Below, in pieces: positions 9,987-21,542 of a stretch of 64,000 nucleotides of DNA; the stretch's first letter is position 1, and every line of letters begins with the position of its first letter. This stretch comes from Trachythela sp. YZ-2020. Taxonomy: Eukaryota > Cnidaria > Anthozoa > Malacalcyonacea > Clavulariidae. The position numbers and the translations under genes are program-made. The stretch spans positions 806,001 through 870,000 of the forward strand of contig JADLSH010000377.1 in NCBI GenBank assembly GCA_016169945.1. Reading direction: 5' to 3'. The notes under the pieces were generated by a model. That model was not told the DNA's origin. It made no database searches and saw only the letters and a program-made list of their open reading frames with translations.

Positions 9987-12290
9987 GAAGAGCCCGCGCA
10001 GAACAGACAGGAATTTGCACTTCTACAATATGTAAGTATGCAAGTAAAGGTTGTTCTTCAAGCTTTTTGTATTCAGAAAAATTATCTGAACTCCCAACGG
10101 GTATCAAATAAGTCTATAGTAGTTTAGTACAAAGATATTTTGTAGATTTCAAAAGGTAAAAAATATACAAAAATAGGCCCTCTAGTGGTAATTGAATCTG
10201 CTTCCCCGCTGGCGCCTTTATATGACAACAGCGCCATTCAGTCACGACCCAGTGAACAGTCAGAACAGAATGTTTTTTTGTTGTTGAAATTACACTGTTC
10301 TCTATGCCGTTCAGTCGCGGCATTATTTTTGACTGATTTTACGTCTATTCAAAAGTCCTATGCATTCCGCGGATCCCACCTTCCTCTATGGCTCTACCCA
10401 CAAGTTCCACCATGTATATATAGCAGGGTGTTAATTGTCTATGGACGTATGGTATAGGAGTATGATTATAAAATGCAAAATCTTTTACTTGTGAACATAT
10501 ATTAAAACCCCCGCTCACAGCCCAGAACTGACTGCTAAATACTGTAACTTACCAATTAAAGACGAAGAAAAGTGATGCGGCGAATAGAACAAAGTCACTT
10601 CTCTCCATATTGAAGTTCGAATGATTAGATATCCTGGTTCGACGAAACTTTATACTCATAAAATGACGTGGCGCAGCGTCATCAAGTGTAAGAGCATAAA
10701 CTGAAGGTCATATTTTTAAATGTGTGCGTTATGGCATGACGACATTATTACTTTATTTCCCGACAAAATACTTGTGACCCGTGACCAAAACTTGCATGGG
10801 AAGATTGTTTTCGGTGTGATAAAAATTCAATTTCGCACATGAAATAGATAAATTAATACTGCATCTTTATTGCGTGTGATCTTTTTCGACTCTGGAGCTG
10901 GAAAAGTGCTGAAATTATATCAATTAATAATGCTAATGAATTGATGAAATACATAATGCGCATTTTTGCCGCACGTGCTGAGTATGCATGATCAGATAGT
11001 GACGCGTTATTGTAGGTATTATAGTAACGAGCCTGCATGTGCAGGCACAGGCGTTGCGGGTTATCGCTTGCGACAGGCGACTTTCAATGGCGGCGAGGTG
11101 GTATGTATTTTCATTTATTTAACTTCCAATAGTCTTTATTGAGTTTTTTTGTGTATAGTTTACTTTTTACAACAATTTATTTAAAATAAGCCAAAAGTTC
11201 GCCTGGGTTTTTCTGTGTTATTACTCATACGCTAGTCTCAGTGTTTCTCTGGTGACTTCCCACTGGTCCGAAGGTTCACTAGTCCGAAATACGCGAGTTC
11301 TGAATTGCAATTATGCGTCCAACTGGGTAGGAATAGACACGAAAGACAGTTAAGGCACAGGTTAAGCCGATATTATACGCCTTTTTCAACGATTTTCAAC
11401 GACGATTTGATGCTACACGAAATTTGATTGGTTTGGCAATGAACGCATTCCTCGTCAGTTGGAAATTGTCGCGTCAACATCACTGTCGCGGAAGTTATGC
11501 TGCATGATAGCTCAAAATAATTAATTATGATAATATGTTAAGTATGTAGATGGTTTCCTGCACAATTTAGTTGTTTGTTCCAAAAACATAATTATGAGCT
11601 GGCGTATAGATAAACTTATCAATTAACGCTTTGGCAGCCAAGCACGGAAACGTCTAATTGCGTGATTCAACGCTGTATTATAAAAGGAGTTGTAAATTGT
11701 ACATCAGTAGACTTAGATTGATATTGTATTGAAGATTGTATTGACCAGTAGATCTACTCGGATTGACGGGTATCGAGATTGATACAGATTGTTAGATTGA
11801 TGTATATACATATACTTTGTAAACGAAATTTGAAATAAAGAAAAATACAAAAAAACACCCGATAGAGATACAGTCCCTTAATTTGGAACCAGCGTATGGG
11901 AACTTCATATTATGAACTGTGCATATTATGCAACTTTTTGCAGGCAGTTCTTGACTCGTATTAGGAAAATATATATTTCCTTCGATGCACATTTCTTTAT
12001 ATAGCTTTACATAAATGACAAAATTGCTATCGTAGTATGACAATTGTTCAAAGGATAGTTCTATTTATTGTAGCTATTTGTAGTATATTAATACATAATT
12101 AACAGTTGAATATTGCGATACGCATATTTAAATGTTCCCATTTCAGTGAGACAACAACGGTCATCATTAGATCATGTGCAACGAGTGGCAAATCACTGAT
12201 TTAAATCTGGAGACCTTAATAAATCTGGACACTCACAATAAATATAGACAAATCACAAAAATATAGAAAAATCACAAATTATGATTTCGG
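9987..12290. other. Single-copy-looking intergenic DNA, left copy
   Basis: No protein is recognised. From about 10,110 it matches 48,100-50,240 almost base for base. At 11,088 a short ATG (MAARW) runs into a GTATGT donor; the right copy has lost about 17 bp there. Small open frames in the region are not conserved in frame and are not called. Confidence 0.6.
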
Positions 12291-12910
12291 GTGACAGGGC
12301 AAAAATTTATGCGTTCAGAATCTAAAAATATACGATTTTCCACACCATATAACGTATTAATTGTTATCCATATTACAAAACGAATTGAAAGCATTTCTAC
12401 ATCATATTACAAACATAATTTGGCCATCTTTAAAAAGGAAGACTTCCTGGCTTTTCAAATATAGTATACTTTATGCTAGGTATATATTTTTGATGAACTG
12501 GAGAAGGACTCCTATGTCACATTTCGCGCCATCACAGTCTTTCCCGCTCAAAGACGTTAGACCAAAGCACATCATGTGATACCCTACACACGTCATAACA
12601 TCAACACTTTCATATATTTGTTACTTCGTGTAATACATTATCGTAAATAGCACATTGATCATATTACCAATGAATGTCAACACATGATCTCAAATATTTA
12701 CAAGTCAGATTGCAGGAATGAATTTCATGAAGTTCATACTGTCCTGAGGACGGAACATGGTAACGGTAGGATCCAAAAAACCGATACTCTATACACATGA
12801 TATAGAAATTACACAAAACTTTATGCTAGGTATATATTTTTGATAAACTGGAGAAGGACTCCGATGCCACATTTCGTTAGCGGTGATTATTGTCTATCAG
12901 ATTATTTTTT
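12291..12910. repeat. Intergenic DNA with a partial direct repeat
   Basis: A segment containing TTATGCTAGGTATATATTTT and GGAGAAGGACTCC occurs twice (about 12,470 and 12,820) in the left copy but once in the right (about 52,130), so about 330 bp is duplicated or inserted here. No gene is seen. Confidence 0.5.
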
Positions 12911-13255
12911 AGTTGGCTTGTAAGTACTTGGGCTTTTCTCTTCCTAGCCTTTTCCCCTTGCCGAGAGCTGTAACACCAACTCCTACATATAACACTTTTA
13001 CGTAATCCGGCTAAGCTGGACATATTAATGGAAATTTAGTTCGCTTGTATAAGGGCTTAGCCTTAGGCTTTTCTATTCCTAGCCCTTTTCCCTTGCCGAG
13101 AGCTGTAGCGCCAACTCCTATATATAACACTTTTACGTAATTCGGCTAAGCTGGACATATTAATGGTAATTTAGTTCGCTTGTGTAAGGGCTTAGCCTTA
13201 GGCTTTTCTATTCATAGCCTTTTTCCCTTGCCGAGAACTGTAACACCAACTCTGG
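12911..13255. repeat. ~135-bp tandem repeat, about 2.6 copies
   Basis: The unit contains CTTGCCGAGAGCTGTAACAC, ATATAACACTTTTACGTAAT and CGGCTAAGCTGGACATATTA. The right copy has about 3.7 units (52,225-52,735), so the array has changed length between copies. Confidence 0.85.
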
Positions 13256-13273
13256 CTTAAAAAGTTGTGTTAA

Positions 13274-16089
13274 AGGACATTGGCAACGAAAATTTTTATT
13301 CCTTATATTTATAGAGCATGCCTACGGAATACTTAATTTCATACTTTCCCTTGTCCATCGCATTTAGTTGTTGAGAAAATTTGTGACAAAGTTCAACAGT
13401 CGTCCGCCATTTTGAAAAAAACGGCGTATGCTAATTTATGCATGAAACATTAAATGACGTCATTAGATGGGTTGACACAATTTCTCTAATATAAACTCTA
13501 CAGTGTATTACCACACGCGGTAAACGTTGCGGCAAAATAGACGGCAGAAAGGTTTTAACAAGTGTGTAACATGTTTGTGCCACTACTTTTGATACTATTT
13601 CTTCCAATTCCGTGTAAAATAGACGACGCATAAATTCGAATATCACATAGGAAATCCTTATGCAATGTTATGCCATTATTGTCTATACCCCTGAATGTCT
13701 CGCTGGATAAATGCATAAAAATTACTCAAATTGCAAAACAATCAAATCTCTATCAGTACGTTCAGTTACCAGTTCCAATTATTATTGAAAATACAACAGT
13801 AAATAAAATTGTCACAATGTAGTCTACACTAATACTAACTATTAAACCTAAGTAGCTGGCGCAATTATATATACATTCAAAATACACAAGAATAAAGGCC
13901 TAAAAATTTGGATAGTTCATCATTGAGATTTGAACTACTCCTTTTATACTTTCAATGCAGTTGGACAGTGTAGTATCCAACTACGCTGTATTCGTATTCA
14001 AGGTATATTATTGATTGTTGTAGAGTATATCGCTTCATCGCTTGTATTGCAAATTCAAGTTACCCACGATTATTGACACAAGATTAATACAACTACAGTC
14101 ATTTTGAAAAGCGAAGAGAATACCGATATGTCAGTTAATAGCAAGTCTTCAGTGCGGCAACGCATTAAATTATTAATTTCTATTTTAATGATCAGTTATT
14201 CCCTGCCCAATATTTCTTTAAAATTGAAAAAAAATGCGCGTCTTGACTTTTCGTAAAAAAGAGTATAACAAAAGAACTAAAAGATCTAAGAATATTAGAG
14301 TTCTCACTTCTATAATTGATATTGTGTATTGACGCAATTAAGAACTATAGTTACTGAATTACTGTAATGGGAATCGCTACATTTTCGGCAATATTTTTAC
14401 CAGCTTCATCATGTATAATTCACCAAACTATTTAGCCACACATATGAAACTGAATTTAAGCCAGAGAATAGCTATAGTCTGGCTTTTTTCTATAACTAGC
14501 TAGATATACTAAATAATGTACTATATTGACAGCATCATATTTCCCGTCAAAACAATAGAAGCTCAAAACTTCATATGAATCGCGTGAATAACGTATTCTT
14601 TAATACTCATTAGAACTTGAATACAGATTGTTTTCAAAAGAATATTACTTGTATCCAATAATTCTGCACCAGATTTATTTTTCAGTAACATTCAAGGCTT
14701 TAGCTTAGCTCCAGATAAGGTCAAGGTGCTCAAAATCGCTGGTTGACAATTCGTTCAACCTTTCTCGGTGTCTCGAGTTAATACAGGGTGTATAAAAAAA
14801 ACCTGAACAAAATTGAAATTGCTCTCAACTTCGCGAAGCGGCTCCAGGTACGAAGTTTTTTATTAATATATATTGTTTGGGTATTTATAATGTAGAATAA
14901 ACTAAAAAATTGTGAAAGTTACATTTTTCAAAACCCAGGGGGGTTGTCTTGTCCAACAGATCAAAAATGGCTTGCGCACGAAATTTGAATACTTAAAATT
15001 TATTTTGAATTAGTGGGTGGAAAATGTGTTGGGTGTTGCATTGCTGTTCAAAATTTCAGAAAATTTGCTTAAGTGTAAGCCCTTCAAAACGTCGCGCAAA
15101 CTTTCATTTTTAAGAAAAAATCAGCTTTAGCATGCTTAATTTACGCCTTTACCTAATTTGCATATTGTCTAGACAATATGCAAATTGTCTAGACAATATG
15201 CAAATTAGGTAAAGGCGTAAATTAAGCATGCAAAAGCTGATTTTTTCTTAACAATGAAAGTTTGCGCGACGTTTTGAAGGGCTACACTTACGCAAATTTT
15301 CTGAAATTTTGAACATTTCCACCCACCAACTCAAAATAACTTTTAAGTATTCAAATTTCAAAAGCCATTTTGATCTGTTGACAAGACACTTCTGGGTTTT
15401 GAAAAATGTAACTTTCAGAATTTTTTAGTTTATTCTACATTATAAATACCCAAACAATATATATTACTAAAAAACTTCGTACCTGGAGCCGCTTCGCGAA
15501 ATTGAGAGCAATTTCAATTTTGTTCAGTTTTTTTTGATACACCCTGTATAACATTTCAAACATCTCTTCTCGTGTCTTCGTTTAAAGAATGTATCCTACA
15601 ACAACAGATGGTTCCTGAAACCTTTTCCAGAGTGTATGGCCATTTAAGTTTCTCGTTAAATTTCAATTGACACAAAATACTATAGTATAATAGTAAATAC
15701 TATAGCTTCAATAATACCCCAATCATAAACGCGTGACACAATTAAACCACTCAAGTTGTAAAATTCGCAATTCCTTTCCTTCTCACACGCTTAATATGGC
15801 TTTACCCGATAGTGTAGCATTTTCTTAGTTCTCCTGCCTGGTTGTGAGAATTTTTGTTCATTATAACGCGCAAAAACGACATATTTTTAGTTACCAAAAC
15901 CTTCATTGACACCAAAGATAATTTTTTGAGAATTTGATCCAAGATGGCGGCCGATGAGCAAATTTATCACATTTTACTTGCACTTTACTCGCAAACAAAA
16001 ATGTTACAGAAAAAAATAGTAACATTCTCATAGTTAGGTGGTCCAGTAAGATTAAATAAGCCAATAAAAATTTTCGTTGCCAATGTCCT
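13274..16089. mobile_element. TTAA-flanked DNA element, non-autonomous (Kolobok/piggyBac-type target)
   Basis: Left terminus AGGACATTGGCAACGAAAAT (27 bp) is repeated as an exact inverse complement at the right end. Both ends are flanked by TTAA (13,270-13,273 and 16,090-16,093). The right copy has the unoccupied site near 52,745. A TTAA target is used by Kolobok and piggyBac superfamilies; the AGG terminus fits Kolobok better, which is inference. The 2.8-kb interior has no transposase-like frame and holds a nested mariner-like palindrome (14,784-15,546). Confidence 0.8.
14784..15546. mobile_element. Mariner-like palindromic MITE nested in TTAA element
   Basis: The termini are CAGGGTGTAT and ATACACCCTG, each bordered by TA (14,782-14,783 and 15,547-15,548). 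This is the Tc1/mariner target duplication. The two arms of roughly 380 bp are near-complete inverse complements meeting at a duplicated AATTTGCATATTGTCTAGAC centre. No coding capacity. Confidence 0.85.
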
Positions 16090-16093
16090 TTAA

Positions 16094-17440
16094 AAAACAA
16101 TTGTTGAATTCTGTTTTTGTGATATCCGGAATTATCAAGGTAATTATCAATTTTAACTATATAAGTAGAAAAAACTGTTTATTATACATTGCATTGTTAT
16201 TATACCCTCTTTCGATAAACAACAATTTAAATTCTGTGGCACGCAACAACGTTAATTTAGTTCTCAAAAAAATAGATGATGTAGCCTATATATTATAAAA
16301 CAAGACGCTCTATTGAGCGTGAAGTCGCTGGGTGCGCATAGGGCTATTGAAATTACCCTAATTTTCCCGTATATATAAGATCATGCGCCTAGAAGCGAAT
16401 ATTTACTTGATAATTGCAAAGTCCCAGGTTACCTAAAATGTAGTAAATACTACCTTTTAGCATAATCTCAAGAGTCAAGTTCTAGTTCAATGAGATCAGG
16501 GTGCTGTTGAGATTAGTGCTATTTCCGTGACCAATAGCCTGCAAAGCAGGCTCTTTTGGGTTAGAGTTAAGCTGGAGTTGCGTGATCATGTCAAGTCTTG
16601 GCCATGTGCCTGGTAGTGCGTCTTAGTATATTGTGCCTCTGGCTTTCTTATAACTAATTACATAAGTCGATCACGCGGCTTTATGGGGTCATGTTGTAAT
16701 ATGTATATGTCACGGAAACTAACGAATTTGTATAATTATATATACATATCGTTTTTCACTTACAAAGACAAAGTTCTTTGTACAATTAACACACAACGAC
16801 CATACATTAATATTTAATATATATACCACTAATTAGCTATCGAACCGAGTATATACTCTGTAGCGATATAATCCAGTGCCCATGCATGAGTCGTCCTGTC
16901 ATTGTCACAACATGCAGCATTATACTCAATGCGTGCAGTGATCTAAAGTCTAAAGATGTACATCAATATTCATCATTTTTAATTCGGCTAAGCTATATAG
17001 TTCTCACCAATCAAATATTAAATATGTAGTATATGTACATGTCAGCAGGGAAACTAAACAAATTTTAGTTTTTTGGTTGATGATTTTCCGTTATTGAGTT
17101 ACAGTGAGTTGACATTGTCATTGACATTATTTCAAGCTAGGTCAGAAATATATACTGTGCATGTTTCATACTATATTGCATACACATATATGTCTGACGC
17201 ACTCGGCAAATAAGAGCGCGTTGAAAGCGTCGTCTATAAGGCGATGATCTTGAACTATATTACTATTTCATAAGTAAACATATAAGTGCATGCTATAAAC
17301 ATAGACAATGTAAAATTTATGTCGTTTCTCTCAACTACATGCGATTGTTGAGAGATCAATTCAAGCCCTTCAAAACAAGATCAATGCAGGCCTAACCGTC
17401 TGTAGTTCGCTACAAATATCAGATTTGTTTTTGCTTCTTA
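16094..17440. other. Single-copy intergenic DNA upstream of RPA-like gene, left copy
   Basis: No gene is recognised. It is collinear with 52,750-53,630 and 56,129-56,613 of the right copy, interrupted there by a 2.5-kb element at 53,638-56,128. Confidence 0.6.
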
Positions 17441-17444
17441 TGCC

Positions 17445-17730
17445 CTTAGGCAAGCCGTGCACTATTATTGACGTAACATGAAGTTCTTTTCATTCACTCG
17501 TGCCCAGTGTTTTAGCCGAGTTATGTAAAGTCGATTCCAATGTCGACTTCGAGAAATTGAATTTGTCCGGATTTTCAAACCGGGGGGTGCTTTATCCGAA
17601 GTTTACTATAGCAAATAGGGGGTACTGTTCTTTTTTATCGATGCTTCCCGAACTCCTTTGAGAGGTTGAATCAGTAGGTTGAGACGTCCTTTTTCGGAGC
17701 GGTGCCATCAGAGGAATTGCATATTTCGAG
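17445..17730 (+). pseudogene. RPA-like gene, 5' module and exon 1, left copy (start lost)
   Basis: Counterpart of 56,625-56,909. It opens with the TATTATTGACGTAACATG junction motif and ends with a GTAAGT donor (exon end 17,730). Where the right copy has ATG TTT CGG G, this copy has ATA TTT CGA G (17,721-17,730), so the candidate start codon is lost. A 3.8-kb composite transposon lies in the following intron. Confidence 0.55.
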
Positions 17731-17958
17731 GTAAGTTGAGCAAAAATCAATTTTATATATATTTACAAGCTCTAAATTACTTTGTAAATGTTCGTTTTTT
17801 GCAAGTTAAACTCAAGTTAACGTATTGAGTCTAAATAGTATTATATTCCATAGCACTCGTGTCAGTCATGCTCAGTGGAAATAAGGTATGGAAAACAGTA
17901 CTCAGCGCCCTGCCTCCTCCGCAGGCTCTTCTACATTCATATGTAGTTATTCATAGTT

Positions 17959-19455
17959 ATGGAGATGAATAACATTGATGTAGCTATTATCACTGAATCA
18001 TGGCTAAATGACACTATTCCGTCATCCGCTGTCAGTATTGGGCAATGTTTCAACATCTATCGAAAAGACAGATCCACGATGGGCGGTGGAGTTCTGGCTT
18101 ACGTGCGTGATACTATTCCAACAAAAAGGCTGCAACACCTTGAGGATTCTGATAAAGAGGTATTGTGGTTACTGCATACTCCAGCTAGAACTCCAAGACC
18201 GTTTAGCTGCATAATTACTGCAGGATTATATTTCCCTCCTGGTAAATCTGTGGATGAAGTAGAAAGTATGAAAAATTATATTACAGCTTGTCTTGATAAC
18301 TTGCTTAAGGAGAGACCTTCAGCAGGTATTATTATAACTGGGGATTTCAATCATCTTAACCCTCATGAAATTTGTCAAAGATTCAATCTTCGTAAGATGG
18401 TTAGGGCTCCTACTCGTGGTAGTAACATACTAGATCAAATCCTTACCAATTTGTCTCAAAATTATGACAAAGTACAACATCTTCCCCCATTGGGACGTTC
18501 TGACCACCAGTGCTTATTACTAACACCACCGAAGGCAAAAAAACATACCAAAGCGTTTACAAGACAAGTTAGAGATTTCAACCCAGAAAATTTGAGAACT
18601 CTTGGACTAAAATTAAACTTGGTAAATTGGGACTTGGTTTTTAATCTGCATGATGTTGACGCAAAAGTGTTGGGTTTTAACAATATAATTACGAATCTAC
18701 TTGATACTTACACTCCGAATGTAATTCCTGAAACGTGTAAGTACGCTGATGATTGTACACGTTATCAGTCGGTTCCTACAGGGTCTAGTAGCTCTATTCA
18801 GAGTGCTATAAATGCAATGGAAATCTGGGCACAGAGGAATAAAATGGAAATTAATGGGAAAAAAACTAAGGATATGTGGATAACTTTTAAGAAATCGGGT
18901 CCAATTCCACCCCCGCTGTGTGTGGATGATACTGAAATAGAAAGGGTAAATTATTTTAAACTCCTGGGTACTTATTTGCAGAACGATCTAAAATGGAATA
19001 CCCATGTATCAAGTATTATTGGCGAGGCAAGCAAGAGGATTTACCAATTAAGAACGTGTAGAAAGGCTAACCTGCCGTCCGAGATTGGTCTCTGCATCTA
19101 TACAACAAATATCCGACCTTTGCTTGAATATGCAAGTCCAATTTGGGGTGGATTACCTCGGTATCTTGAAGATGAACTCCAACGAGTACAGGATCGTTGT
19201 ATGAGCGTAATTGGTCTTCCTAAACACACCTTGGAATCACTTGCACAGAGACGTGATAAGCAAACTCAGAAAGAATTTATGATAATTCAGGATAATGGTG
19301 ACCTCAACCAACTTATTACTGATAATATACTGGTTCATAATCATAATCTTAGATCGAAAATAAATTGCAGGAATTTTAGAATTCCTCTGTCACAAACTGA
19401 GAGGCACAAACAGTCTTTTATACCGAGAGCCATTCGACTTTTGCATAAGAAATAG
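17959..19455 (+). CDS. Non-LTR ORF2 with in-frame deletion: endonuclease fused to RT C-terminus
   Basis: 498-codon uninterrupted frame. Residues 1-230 are an APE-type endonuclease (ITESWL, GGGVLAYV, ITGDFN, LDQILTN, GRSDHQCLL), 5'-truncated before the usual NARSL block. At about residue 258 the protein passes directly to the RT catalytic box (CKYADDCTRYQ), then the thumb and the L2/CR1-type C-terminus (NYFKLLGTYL...LKWNTH, RPLLEYASPIWGG). RT motifs 0 to B are absent, so about 200 residues have been removed without breaking the frame. It should nick but not polymerise. The 3' tail has an AATAAA and a (TTACTA)-like repeat at 19,594-19,630. Confidence 0.8.
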   Translation: MEMNNIDVAIITESWLNDTIPSSAVSIGQCFNIYRKDRSTMGGGVLAYVRDTIPTKRLQHLEDSDKEVLWLLHTPARTPRPFSCIITAGLYFPPGKSVDEVESMKNYITACLDNLLKERPSAGIIITGDFNHLNPHEICQRFNLRKMVRAPTRGSNILDQILTNLSQNYDKVQHLPPLGRSDHQCLLLTPPKAKKHTKAFTRQVRDFNPENLRTLGLKLNLVNWDLVFNLHDVDAKVLGFNNIITNLLDTYTPNVIPETCKYADDCTRYQSVPTGSSSSIQSAINAMEIWAQRNKMEINGKKTKDMWITFKKSGPIPPPLCVDDTEIERVNYFKLLGTYLQNDLKWNTHVSSIIGEASKRIYQLRTCRKANLPSEIGLCIYTTNIRPLLEYASPIWGGLPRYLEDELQRVQDRCMSVIGLPKHTLESLAQRRDKQTQKEFMIIQDNGDLNQLITDNILVHNHNLRSKINCRNFRIPLSQTERHKQSFIPRAIRLLHKK

Positions 19456-19691
19456 GCGATGTTCTAATTGTAAATTTTTTAAAATTTAATCTAACATATT
19501 CAATATTTATATATGGAAACGATTGTAATTCTTATTGTACATAAGCTTAATTCATATATTGTAATACCATTGTACTTTTTCACCAAGGATGGTAAATAAA
19601 GACTATTACTATTATTACTATTACTATAGTCATAATAAAAAAAAAATATGTTAATATAGTACATAATTATATAGATCAAATATAATATTAT
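19456..19691 (+). repeat. 3' tail of the non-LTR element and AT-rich spacer
   Basis: Includes AATAAAGACTATTACTATTA and the following trinucleotide-type repeat, the usual 3' terminus of L2/CR1-like elements, then AT-rich DNA up to the Tc1-like terminal repeat. Confidence 0.7.
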
Positions 19692-21542
19692 ATTTGCCCT
19701 TCATTAAAGGAAAAAGAGTGATGAATAACGTGTATTGTATATTTAATAGCGCGTCCCTAATTTCAATAACACCAATCAAATGTCAATTGTGCATAATGGA
19801 AGTTCAATAAAACACTTCTGTAATTTATACCATATTTTGAAGTTCAAATGTGCGATTCAAAGAACAATAGCATGTAGTGAAGAATCGTTAGTGCGAGTCA
19901 AAGAACAATAAGGAAAATTCACATATCATTTGAATAACATTGTATTTTCAATTTAACGAGCGTGTATGCCATTGTACAGTACTGTATATTTGTGCAGAAT
20001 TGTGACGGTTTGATCCACCTGGGAATGCATGATAAGATATAAAGGGACGTGTACTAGACGATTTAGTCAAAGCAAACGACATGGCAGAGAGACGACGTAG
20101 AATTGCACAAGAAGACAGAGAACGGATTGTACGGGCTTTCGAAGAGCCCGAGCAGGACTATCTTGTTGTTGCCGACACATTAGGTGTAAACCGCTCGACA
20201 GCCAGAGGCATAGTAGCACGCTTTATACGAGAGAACAGAGTAGATGAAAGGCCACGTGGCGGGCGTAATAACGTGAAAGTCAATGAAGAGATGAGGCAGT
20301 GTCTTGAAGAAATTCTCGAAGAGAATCCAATGTTGACTTTGGAAGCTATCAATCGAAAATTAAGAGAGGAACTCCCGGACCGTCCGCCTGTTCACGTTCG
20401 CACAGTTGCGAAACATTTAGACGGAATGTTGTATACCCTGAAGTTGGCACATAGAGTTCCAGCCGACCGTAATCGAGCAGATGTAATTCAGCGCCGAAAC
20501 GAGTATGCTCACTGGTTCCTGGAGGAAGCAAACCTGCACCATACCGTTTTTATTGACGAGTGTGGGTTTAACATTTGGACATCAAGAAGCCAGGGGCGTT
20601 CGCGACAAGGCGACAGAGCTTACCGTCAGGTGTGTGGGCAGAAAGGAAGAAACATTACAATATGTTTGGCAATATCTCCTGTGTTTGGGTTGATATATCA
20701 CAAGATTCAGTCGGGAGGCATGACAGGTGAAATTTTCAACGAGTTTCTGGAGAACACAAACGAGCATTTGGATGAGAATGAAACACACTATCTTATTTTC
20801 GACGGTGCGCCCGTCCATCGTCGAGCTGCTCCTCCTGCGGAAAATACCCAAGTTAAGGTTTTGCCACCATACTCTCCATTTTTGAATCCAGTTGAGCAAG
20901 CTATCAGTTGTTTGAAAGCGAATATCAAGGCTGACATCACACGTCCTCTGTTCCAGAATCAGATTAATGACAGAAATGCAGCACGAAATGCTCAAATTCC
21001 CCTGGGGGAATATCGCAAGCGTGTTTTGGTCACAGCTGCTGAGAGGAACTTGCCTAGCATTACTGTCGGAAAGTGTGCTGCCTGGTTCCGATTGATGCAG
21101 TCCTACATGCCAAGATGCCTGGCCAGAGAACATATTCAAGGGTGAACTGAACATGAACTGTTTGTTTGGGTTTTGCATGAACTGTGTCATTGCAGTACGT
21201 ACACTTGAGTGAAAATACTGTGGTCGAATGTACATGTAAGCAATATTGTACAATAAGTTAATACACCTACTGTTGCGTTAAATTGAAAATACAATGTTAT
21301 TCAAATGATATGTGAATTTTCCTTATTGTTCTTTGACTCGCACTAACGATTCTTCACTACATGCTATTGTTCTTTGAATCGCACATTTGAACTTCAAAAT
21401 ATGGTATAAATTACAGAAGTGTTTTATTGAACTCCCATTATGCACAATTGACATTTGATTGGTGTTATTGAAATTAGGGACGCGCTATTAAATATACAAT
21501 ACACGTTATTCATCACTCTTTTTCCTTTAATGAAGGGCAAAT
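19692..21542 (+). mobile_element. Complete Tc1/mariner-superfamily transposon, 267-bp TIRs
   Basis: Terminal inverted repeats at 19,692-19,958 and 21,276-21,542 differ at only about one base by eye. They start ATTTGCCCTTCATTAAAGG. The single intron-less transposase gene (20,081-21,145) sits between them. Near-identical ends plus an intact gene suggest recent activity. The left border is TA but the right border reads TG, so the usual TA duplication is not clean. It lies inside the 17,911-21,686 composite and is absent from the right copy. Confidence 0.9.
20081..21145 (+). CDS. Tc1/mariner (IS630-type) transposase, DD30E spacing
   Basis: 354-residue intact frame with real ATG. Residues 12-50 form a helix-turn-helix (DYLVVADTLGVNRSTARGIV), followed by a winged second DNA-binding segment (about 66-125). 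The catalytic domain is DDE_3-like: D159 in FIDECGFNIW, D241 in LIFDGAPVH, E272 in PPYSPFLNPVEQ. Thirty residues separate the second Asp from the Glu, against 34 in classical Tc1 elements, so the segment between them is unusually short. Cut-and-paste transposition of the flanking TIRs is the expected role. All three acidic residues are present, so it may be functional. The long minus-strand frame opposite it is a shadow. Confidence 0.9.
   Translation: MAERRRRIAQEDRERIVRAFEEPEQDYLVVADTLGVNRSTARGIVARFIRENRVDERPRGGRNNVKVNEEMRQCLEEILEENPMLTLEAINRKLREELPDRPPVHVRTVAKHLDGMLYTLKLAHRVPADRNRADVIQRRNEYAHWFLEEANLHHTVFIDECGFNIWTSRSQGRSRQGDRAYRQVCGQKGRNITICLAISPVFGLIYHKIQSGGMTGEIFNEFLENTNEHLDENETHYLIFDGAPVHRRAAPPAENTQVKVLPPYSPFLNPVEQAISCLKANIKADITRPLFQNQINDRNAARNAQIPLGEYRKRVLVTAAERNLPSITVGKCAAWFRLMQSYMPRCLAREHIQG

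Noticed and set aside
10185..10457. 90-codon frame, 105 codons in the right copy (48,129-48,446)
   Set aside because: No recognisable domain. The difference in length comes from an upstream base change, and similarity reflects the duplication only.
20582..21253. 223-codon minus-strand frame opposite the Tc1-like transposase
   Set aside because: It overlaps a well-supported transposase and has no recognisable motif; shadow frame.
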